Shown here piece by piece: positions 51,650-61,117 of a stretch of DNA of 64,000 nucleotides (position 1 is its first letter; every line of letters begins with the position of its first letter). Under the pieces are notes generated by a model. It ran no database searches, had not been told where the DNA came from, and saw only the letters and a program-made list of their open reading frames with translations. The DNA lies in assembly GCA_033239525.1 (NCBI GenBank), contig BSYO01000023.1, positions 10,606,385 to 10,670,384 of the forward strand, in the 5' to 3' direction. This DNA comes from Nepenthes gracilis. Its lineage: Eukaryota > Streptophyta > Magnoliopsida > Caryophyllales > Nepenthaceae. The translations under genes were made by a program, and so were the position numbers.

Positions 51650-54119
51650 CTAGCCCCCTATGTCGGGTGGTTAGGCTTCGCTAGCTTCTAGCATGTTGAT
51701 GATAGGACGTCTCCTGTAGGGGCTGGCTCACACGTTCGTTTTCGAGATGTTTTGCAGCATTCCGTACAGGAGTTCAGTGATTTGGTACTCTATTTGAAAA
51801 GATTAGGATGTGATCTTCTAGCCTTACCAATTCTCTACATATGGCGTTGGCGCACGCGATCTTTTGTAATAATGGCTCGCGTATCATCTTCCCTGGCTAT
51901 AAATGGAGAAGCTTCCTACGCCTTGCCTCACAAGTCATTCTCCATCAGCCAAGTGATGTAGAGGATCGGAGCGAGCATGGAGCCTACATTGCCATCGACC
52001 AAGATCAAAGAGAGTTATGAGAAATTCGAAGATCCACTTGAAGTCTACCGTGATTTTCCTACCCAGGCTATTGACCTACTGTAACGAGGGTGATCCGAGC
52101 ATAGGGTCACCATTATCTCCTTCCTGGCAATAAATGAAGGGGCTTCCTACGCCTTGCCTCATGAGCCATTCTCCTATTAGCCAAGTGATGCGGGGGATCG
52201 GAGCAAGCATAGAGTCTACAATGCCACTGATGAGGATAGGAGAATGTTTTGAGATATTCGAAGATCCACTTGAAGTCTGCCATGACTTTCCTATCTGGGT
52301 TTTTCTCTTATTGTAACGAGGGTAGTTCGAGCATATCATAATTATTTCCTTCTCCAAGCTATCTCCGCATGGTCCTGGTCCTCATTGGGATGGCTCAAGG
52401 GAGCAATGATTTAGCCATGGGAAGGGAGAAAGCTACCCCTTCTCTCCAAGCCAAGGTGAGCGGCTACCCCATCTATGGCCTACGTCTCCTATAAGGGCTG
52501 TGGGTGCTTGCTTGGAGGGGGACTTTCCTGAGTCCTCAAATCGAGGCCAACTTTGTTGTCTTGGGGTCGGCGAAGACTCCAGTTTGTGTGGCCGAAGCTT
52601 GTCTCGATGGAAGGTCTCTAGTGGTTGCCTCCCGGCTGAGAGCAAGCAGATGATCCCACATTCTTATCGAAGAGGGCCTTTGCATGCTCTCTCTACTGTA
52701 CTATATTCTCCCACAAGGATGAACACTAGGGAGGCCAGTCTTCGAGAGGACAGCGGCTACATTTTACTTTCCCATCATAACTGTCTTCCCCGAAGTTATT
52801 TTGGTGAATGTCACTAGATCATTGCTCTATATATTTTATTCTCTTATGATGTTCTACATCGGCCATCAAAGACTTATATTTTGTAAAAAGAATTAATGAA
52901 TGGAACTACCAGGCATTGCCTATTCTCCTGTTTCATTGCTCCAATATTATTGCATGATGTGAATAATCAAAGCGTTCGGATGTTTCCTTCAGCTACTTGG
53001 GCCTTACCAGCCTGACAGCTTGGCTCTACTGATAGATCGGTCTTCTGGCGGTTTGACTCATGACAGCTTGCCCTAACATTTGATTAGGATAGGGCGGGTG
53101 GAACCTACCTCGAGTCTGTAAAGGCCATGTGCTGTCAGTTTGTAACCCTAGGGAGTGATGCGCCAGGAAATCATTCGCTGAACTATGCCGCTGTTGTATC
53201 AATCGCAGCAACAAAGCGTATTGATTGATTTTGGAAGTGCCACATCACACGTCAGGGTGTTGGCTATTTAAGCGTTGAACCCCAACCGTTTCGGCACTCT
53301 TTGGCTTTGCAAACATCTCAACCCGAGACTTGCCATCTATCCTTCTTGCTCATTTTGCTTCCCAAATGGCTCAAGAAGGCGTCATTGGCATCCCTACCTT
53401 GCTTGCTTGGCCACTAGAGGCATCATCTTCCACTAACTTCGCATCCATGACCGGGGGGAAGCCATGATGAGCGAATAACGATGGAAATCAAAGAAGACAA
53501 CTCGAAAAGTGTAGCAGCCATTGAAGAGAGGTGTCATTCAGATGCCTTGATTCCTGCGCCTTGGGGGTTCCGGGGGTGCCCCCGACCTTGAGTCTGTTGG
53601 ATCCTGTCATCCGGCCCATTTGCATTACAGCGAAATAGTAGTTTACAAATCTCTATGCCTTAAGGTTGTGCTTTTTTACTATTGCCTCTATCTGACCATT
53701 TCTTTTCCATTTTGGTACCCACGTGGTGGAGGAGCTAGTGTGACTGTGAGAATCCGACATTGCTCACTTGCGACAGGTGCATCCTGAACAAGCTGCCGAG
53801 GAGGCAGAGAGCCGAGCTAATGTTTCTATCAGTGAGGCACTGCTGAGTCAAGCGCCGGTCAATTATCTTGATTGGACTCTGTTAGAATCTAAGGCAAAAT
53901 CTTGAGAGCTCCCAAAGGCCCATGTTTGGGCTCTGGATCAGATCGCATCACTCGAGGACGAGTTGAGGACGAGGTTTCACCCCGATGATGTGGCCTCGAT
54001 ATTGAACAAGCGATTGCAGGACAGCATTTGCCTCTGTAGAAGGATAGTCTCCCTGGCAGCCCTAGGCTTTCCTTAACTTAGGGAATACTAGAGCTTCCCG
54101 CTGCTCAGACCTGATCGGC
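51650..54119 (-). other. Interior of the gypsy derivative without recognisable coding
   Basis: The GC content is higher than the surroundings. Near 51880-52090 and 52120-52330 there is a diverged direct repeat (CTTCCTACGCCTTGCCTCA and GAAGATCCACTTGAAGTCT in both). No conserved enzyme motif was seen in any frame. Confidence 0.6.
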
Positions 54120-54679
54120 TTCCCGGTGGGAGAAGATAGAGGGCCTATGCCATGCTCTTCAAGGGGGCCCTAATCATAAGATAGTCATCTCGTAGACTAT
54201 AGGCATAGATAGCATTTTGCATCTCTTAAGGTCGTTGGATGTTTTCAGATGTATATCCTAAATTTTCAATAAAATATCTATATATTCTTGAACATTGTCG
54301 CATGATGTGTGTGGTTGAATCGAACGCTGCATCTGTTGCTCATCAACCGTCAAACAGATTGCTCGAGCTGTCGGTGGTCCGAATGGCTTGGAAAGGGATG
54401 CGAGTCCAGGTGACTGCCAACCTATGGCAATCATGTACTATAGGGGCTTCTCCTTGGACTAATGGCCTCCTGCTACTATGGGAGTAGTGTCGATTCTACC
54501 GCTCTAGGATATCCTCTCGCGTCCCATGATTCAGACAGCCTTTCAGCCTTATCTTTATTGCTCGTGGCTGCTCAGACGTCGGCATCGTCGGGTCGTGAGG
54601 TCTTCTGGGCCGAGTGCCTCTTTCTCCGGTTCCTTCAGCTTGAGGCCAAAACTTGCGTAACAGAGACAGAAGCCCCTAC

Positions 54680-54860
54680 CTACTGCTCATCAAGACCTGC
54701 ATTAATCGTCCGGAGCATCTTGAATATGTCTATCATTTGGGTAGTGAGCACACGGACGTCAGGCTCAGGCTGCTCGCCCACACAACTACTCGTTGAGGGG
54801 ATTGTTGCCTTGGGTGGGATGCCCTTGGCCAATGCGCTAGCTTTCATTCTAGTGTTGACC
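54680..54860 (-). pseudogene. Degenerate gag N-terminus of the gypsy derivative
   Basis: The minus strand encodes MVNTRMKASALAKG and then Pro/Ser-rich sequence to a stop. A start MVNTR is common in Tat/Athila-type gag proteins. After the stop, short gag-like phrases continue in other frames to about 54200. No full gag can be made. Confidence 0.55.
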
Positions 54861-54948
54861 ATATTTTTTTTGTGAGTGTGGTGGTTGGATCTTTCAATCA
54901 TTTCTACTGACGATGCCAATAATACACCATTGGATCTGGAGTGTTGCA

Positions 54949-55799
54949 TGAATTAGGGAGCTTTCTGATCTTTTACGACGGGTAAAACTAAAACAGGTCC
55001 AGTCTCCGTCTTTGATAATCTGAATCATATGTAATACAACAAACAAATAAAAGGTTTGAGGATTGATGAAACTCACTCCCCGGTATATTATTTGATATTC
55101 AAGTTAGAAATCTTTTTGTAAGAAGAAAAAGATGGAGGATATAAGGTGGGATGATGTACCAATTAGGGATTGAGAGTGACAGCGGAGGTCTTGGCTCTGA
55201 CGGTTGCGCTCGACAAGAAGCGACTTTGAAAGAGCAAGAGAGATAGTTCACTATGGGAATTAATAGCTTTGAGAGCGGGAGAGAGCTCTTTGCTCTTTCT
55301 GGGTAATTGAGGGCAAGGATCCTTTTTTTCTTCCATCAAGGGTAAAGGGATACTTGTAATGTTGGTGCTAGTTCAGCCTGACTTGGGCACCAAGGTTGGT
55401 GGCAACAACCCTATGGGGATTCGTCTGGTTGTTCAAGCGATCTCGGAGGTCGGCAATGGCAGCTGTCCTTTTGGGAGCAATGATGCGATCGTGGGTAATT
55501 CTTCCAAAATATTTACCAGGCTGCCTCAACAATTATGGCAGATGCCTCCTGCACACGTGCACTACTCAGGCCAGGTTGTCAGCCTCTGAGCTGGAGGATT
55601 TCCTAGGCCGCGATTGGTTGGCTCATATGGGGTCGTCTATTGGGTCTAATCGGTGCCTGCCTTCGTCTGCACATCATGTGCTGGGTTGCAATTGGGCTGG
55701 CCGCGATGCCTTATGGGATCTCGTTGGGCTTTAACTCTTCAGGCACATTGATGGATGGTCTTGATTTTGAATCGGTCCATAAGCTTACAGGACCCATCA
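54949..55799 (-). repeat. 5' LTR of the gypsy derivative
   Basis: 851 bp; the outer end ACAGGACCCATCA is identical to the other LTR. Many substitutions separate the pair, so the element is not recent. Confidence 0.82.
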
Positions 55800-56519
55800 C
55801 ATTATTAATTTAATAAAAAAACTAAACTATCATGTATAATAATTTAAAGGATCAACATTATTTAGAATAATATATCCTTGTTAAGTATTTTTATTCATTA
55901 ATAGTTAAATATATAAATGAGAATATAAAAAATTAAATATTAATAAATTTAGACTAATAAAGGCAAAATTAAATTATAATTTGTCTCGTTAGTTTATTTA
56001 ATTTAACTCAAACAAACTAAACTTATACTTCTATCAAAATAATAGTTAATAGTTTAACATTAAATATGCATAAAACATATATAAAAGATATAGGCTTGTG
56101 TCACTTATATAATAGACCATAATTAAAAGTCATATTTAGTATAAAATTTGCTATTGTGCTACCATATGTTTTTTGCAACTTTCGGTCACTAAACAATCTC
56201 AAAATAAGTTCTATTATTCGATTTGTTATAAATAATTATGTAATATAAATTTATCAAGTAATTTATCCATTAGTAATTTTATTGTATATCGAATGATTAA
56301 AATTCTATAAATAATTATTAGTAAATATTAATATATTAAAATATTTATGTTTTTAAAACAACATAATAAATATATTTATATACGTCATTGTATATCTTAC
56401 GGGATACAAAAATTTATACGTGTGGCAAATAATTGTCTAGGAGTTTGGTGGTATGGACTTGACCCATGACCACTACCTAAATCTAATAATGAGGGAAAAC
56501 CATAAATGTTAATACAACA
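55800..56519. other. AT-rich spacer
   Basis: No gene, no recognised repeat. It separates the gypsy derivative from its orphan internal copy. Confidence 0.6.
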
Positions 56520-57074
56520 TTCCCGATGGGAAAGGATAGAGGGCTTATGCCACGCTCTTCGGAGAGCCCCTGATCATAAGGTAGTCATCTCGTAGACCAT
56601 AGGCATAGATAGCATTTTGCATTTCTTAGGGTCGTTGGATGTCTTCAGATGTATATCCTAAATTTTCAATAAAATATTTATACATTCTCAAACATTGTCG
56701 CATGTTGTGTGTGGTTGAATCGAACGTTGCTTCTGTTGCTCATCGATCGTCAAACAGATTGCTCGGGCTATCGGTGGTCCGAATGGCTTGGAAAGGGATG
56801 TGGGTCCAGGCGATTGCCAACCTATGGTAGTCTTGTGCTGTAGAGGCTTCTCCTTGGATCGATGGCCTCTTGCCACTATGGGAGTAGCGTTGATTCTACC
56901 GTTCTTGGCTATCCTCTCGAGTCCTATGCTTCAGACGACCTTTCAGCATCATCTGGGCCTTACTGCTCATGGCTACTCGGATCTCGGCATCATCGGGTCG
57001 TGAGGTCTTTTCGATCAAGTGCCTCTTTCTCTAGTTCCTTCACCTTGAGGCCGAAACTTGCGTGTCAGAGACAG
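56520..57074 (-). repeat. Orphan copy of the gypsy-derivative interior
   Basis: It matches 54120-54669 end to end in the same orientation, from TTCCC-TGGGA to CAGAGACAG, with scattered substitutions (for example AGGCATAGATAGCATTTTGC is in both). Sequences outside the matched segment differ completely. No LTR adjoins it. Confidence 0.8.
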
Positions 57075-58630
57075 TTTCAATGCATAGAAAGCAATAATTT
57101 TGTCTAAATATCAATAAAATAACTATTAATGATATTAATAAAACAATCAATAACCGCAATATAATAAACAATGTGAATAATAATATAATATTTACCAAAT
57201 TTTATTAAGTCAAGCTTTTTTTCTCCTTTGAAATAAATAAGTTTGATGAATATTGATTATTTTTTTACATATTTGTCTATAATTATTATCTAATATTTTA
57301 AATTAATTTATATAATTAAATTATATATTTTTAATTATTATATAGGCATAATGCCAAAAAGAATAAATTTTAAAATAAAAGCATATCAAAAGTTTTAATG
57401 AAGGATTGATTTTGACAATTCAGGCATATCTTTTCAAAAAAAAGCTATTTGTACTATATTTAAATTTTTAAGTAATGTAATTAAAGATAAGTCAGTTATT
57501 TTATTATTAGTTATTCTTTTGAGTATTTAGTTATTGTGTATTACTATTAAGTTTTTTATATTGCATTGTTATAGTGGTATAATTATTGTGAGTTTTGTAT
57601 CGGGGAGTTTGAGATAGAATCTTCATTTTATAAGTTTTTTTTATTAGTTTTGCAAGCACAAGTTCGGAGTAAGAGCCCATCTCAAAAGGATGTTCTATGG
57701 GGGGAGAACCTCCCAAATTTAGAAGTTGGAGATTCTGTTTTAAGCTCCCTGATGTAAAACTTACAATATTTATCTCTCTTTTAAAGGCTGTCGATTTCAA
57801 TGGTTTCATTCTATGACGTTTTACTCTACATCAGCGCATTGATAGCAAATTAACCCCTCCCCGGGTTGCCTTTTTCAAGAGTCGGGGTTACTCTCAACGA
57901 GAGCACCAATATTGCGAGTACAAATTCAGGGAAAAAGTCTACCCCAAAAGTACGCCCTATAAGAAAAAACCCTCCAAATTTATAAGTTAAAAGTTCTACC
58001 TTAAGTTCTTCGATATGGGATTCGCAACAACAGTATTTAGTTATTATTAAGTTAACGCTTAGAAAGTATCTTATATTAATTTAAAAGAGTTTCTAAGAGT
58101 AAGTAAATTTCATCCTAATCCAAAAACAAATTAGATTAATTAGGATAGAGTGACATTTAGTCATGTAAAAGGTAATCTGCATTAGTCAATGTCTAGTTCA
58201 TGTCTAAGCTGTCTTTAAAATTAGTTTATTAAGTTAAGTTTAGATTAGCTTGGTTAAAATATTTTACATTTCAGTTTTAATTTTATAGTTTTACCCGTAT
58301 CATTTTCAATTAAGCTAGTCTAGTGTTAAATTGATATTAGACCACTTGAATATGATGTAGAAATCAATACTTCACTAATTAGTAACTCATTTTAAATTTT
58401 AGTAAACTAACTTTTCAACTCTTTCATTTTTATGCAATTATTATCTATGATCGATATTGTGGCACCACATAGATATTTATTTTTGCATTATCTGATTTAG
58501 GTAGAGTAATTTATCTAACACTTATCCAACAATCTCACTTCCTAATTTCTTTAGTGTTATGTATTTTTTCTTTTATTACCTATAGTCAGTAGTGTGTTTT
58601 TTTGCATTATCTGTTATGTATTTTTTGCAT

Positions 58631-58665
<35 letters not shown>

Positions 58666-60170
58666 ATATATGTATGTATGTATGTATATGCATGTTTATA
58701 TATATGTATAAGGTATGGATTATGAATTATATTTTTAATGATAATTAATTAATTTAAGTTAATAAAAATATTAAGATTAATTAAGATTTTGGGTTAAAAT
58801 TAAATTTTTGACTGGAATAAGTTTGAATTGCATGATGTCTGACCAATGTTTCCATATATATATATATACATATTTTGAATTGTAAGATTGCGCCTAGAGG
58901 ATGCCTATAAGGCATTCGTACATATTTTAGACAAAATAGTCATATTAATATACACTCAAAAAATGAATGCACATATTTAGGACAAAATGTGGTTGTCTGA
59001 TAGACACTTATGCAATTTGTGGTTTATACCTTAACACCTAAAGGTGCACATATGCCAAATTTTCATATAAGGCCCCGTTAACCAATTTTCAATCATTTTT
59101 TATGATTTTTAGAGATAAAAATAAGGGTGGAAGAGAGAAAGAGAGATGGTTGAAAAAGGAAAAAATTTAAAGAAATTCAAGAAATCTTTGTTGATTTCAA
59201 GTTTAAATCATGTGCATTCAAGTCTTTTTTTTTTTTTTATTGATCTTTTTAAATACTTATTATTTCAAATGCTCATAAATATTCTATTTTCATATATAAA
59301 TTATTTATATTTTATATGCATATAATTTCATTCATATTTTATAAAAATTTTATAAAATATATATCTTAAATATCTGCACAATATATTTGGATGCTGATTT
59401 TTTGAAATATTATTCCTACATATTCTTAAATTTTATTTGCTAAACCTGCATGTCTTCAATTTTAAGTTGTATATTTTCCCATATTCTAAATTAATACAAA
59501 ACTGTTCTTACAATTTTATAATTGAAAAAATTTGATGAAATTATACTAATTATATTGATTTTCTATAATAGTAGCTCCTACATGTTTACAAATTATATAA
59601 TATTGCTCATATATATTTTAAATTATAAGCTGAAATTTCTATATGAATTTGATTTTACTGTATGATATGTATTTAAAGAAATAAAGATAAAGATACTATA
59701 TAAGTTAAATAAGAAACAAGAAAATATAAAAATATATTTGTTACGTCATAAAATTAGATTCCATCATTAATAATTAGCGATATTAATATATTAATAATTA
59801 GTAATCTGAATAACGGTGGACGTGAGTTTCACGATGATACCTCGATATATCAAAATAAAAATAATATAATCAAGCTATAGAACCCGAAATTGCCACATTA
59901 TCTTGTGACTAAAATATTGACTATACTATGATGTCAAACAATACATAATGAGTTATAGCAAAATTAAAATCAGAGTATTTAAATAGCTATAACTGAAAGC
60001 CAACATCAATATCATCATTTATAAATTATCGTCTAAATGTCATAATCATTCTAAGTTACTGTTTAAAAATTAAATATATCATCAAAACTGACATTTTTAA
60101 TCCTAATTTCTTTGGGGCATCTCTTCCTTCATAAAAAGGACTTTTTGTCCTAAGATATACGATCAAGTTT
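57075..60170. other. AT-rich intergenic region with microsatellites
   Basis: It contains a TA/TATG microsatellite at 58632-58715 and a diverged direct duplication of about 110 bp (57650-57760 and 57925-58035, sharing CTCC(C)AAATTTA(G/T)AAGTT). No gene recognised. Confidence 0.55.
58632..58715 (+). repeat. (TA)n / (TATG)n compound microsatellite
   Basis: Runs of TA interrupted by TATG tetranucleotides. Confidence 0.9.
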
Positions 60171-61117
60171 TGACCGGGATAAAAATAGTGAAAGTACTAA
60201 AAGGTAAATATCCAATACACGTAAAGAATATTTATTTTTAAATGTTAGAGATAAGGACAAGCATGCAAAATATAACCAAGCATAAATAATCATAAAAAGA
60301 CACGATTTTTTATGACGAAGGAAAAACTCAATACCCACAGTAATCGAGAAAAACCATCCGGGTTTCAACGGTTAGGAAAGTAATACACTATGAAAATCAA
60401 CTTATAGATAGGGTGGTAATGACGCGTTAACTTAACCGACTTACTCTCGTCTTGTGATCCCTAACAAGAAATTCATTGGATTTGCCCACAGTAACGGAAC
60501 CAGACACCTTCCGGTCTTCACGTCAATCTTTCCTCTCTAACTACTTGAATTACCGAACACGATCGAGTCTCATTCTTCAACTCACCGACATCTCCAACGA
60601 AGGTAGAAGGATGTGTTTAAATGGTTAAGAGAAAGTGAGGAGAAAACTTTTTAGAGCATGAAGATCAATCTCGTAGCTTTTGGTTTTCTCAAGAGAAGCA
60701 ATATCAATGAGGTATGAATAACTTTTTTCTCAAAATGGGGCACGAAAATAATCTGTCAAGAGTCCTTAGGGTTCCAAAAATATAAGCCAAGTATTTATAG
60801 ATGGCTCAAAATTCGCATTTAAAAACTTGCCCGTTGCACAGGTGCTCGAGCGCACGGAGGGTTTCCATAGAAACCCTACGTGCGCTCGAGCGCGGGGCGG
60901 CGCACAGCGAGCGGCGACGATTATGGATTTTGGGCTAGAGCGCGGGGGAGGCGCACAGCGAGCGAGGTTTATTCTGTTTTTTCAGGTCGAGCGGGTAGAG
61001 AGGGCACGGATGCTTTGGACAAGCTTTGGACAAGCTCGAGCGACTGGAGGGCGAAAATGACCGATACACTAATACATAAGGTCACGGAATATGTCAATTA
61101 GAAACATGACTCTAACA
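60171..61117 (-). mobile_element. Probable copia-type solo LTR
   Basis: On the minus strand it starts TGTTAGAGTCATG (61117) and ends TTATCCCGGTCA (60171). Inside are a TATA-like box (CTATAAATACTTGG near 60800), a leader, and a region with GGGATCACAAGACGAGAG and ACCCGGATGG blocks that resemble copia LTR R/U5 sequences. No internal domain adjoins. Flanking pentamers AGTTT and CATTC do not match, so the ends or the solo-LTR status may be wrong. Confidence 0.55.
60845..60890. repeat. Inverted repeat with 21-nt arms and 4-nt loop inside the LTR
   Basis: Left arm 60845-60865 and right arm 60870-60890 are complementary at 20 of 21 positions, around the loop CATA. The outer part is CTCGAGCGCACG and its complement. 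Located upstream of the LTR start side, next to a twice-repeated GCGCACAGCGAGCG. Confidence 0.9.

Larger units (their letters stand above)
50790..55799 (-). mobile_element. Non-autonomous gypsy derivative (LARD-like, Tat-type leader)
   Basis: Two direct repeats (50790-51649 and 54949-55799) form LTRs with TG and CA ends. Read on the minus strand, the 5' LTR (TGATGGGTCCTGTAA) is followed by TTGGCATCGTCAGTAGAAAT, which resembles the TTGGCGCCGTC-type primer site/leader of Tat-group gypsy elements. A gag-like start (MVNTRMKASALAKG) comes next. Before the 3' LTR lies TAGGGGGCTAG, a plausible polypurine tract. The 3.3-kb interior shows no protease, RT, RNase H or integrase. Flanks AATTA and CATTA may be the target duplication (4 of 5 bases). 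The element would need another copy's enzymes to move. Confidence 0.78.

Noticed and set aside
54462..54875. 137-codon plus-strand open frame with a hydrophobic tail
   Set aside because: It is antisense to the gag start and interior of a minus-strand gypsy derivative and overlaps the displaced repeat; not a gene.
60827..61101. Two overlapping Arg/Gly-rich plus-strand frames
   Set aside because: They arise from the GC-rich hairpin and duplicated motifs within the LTR; no start context or homologous domain.
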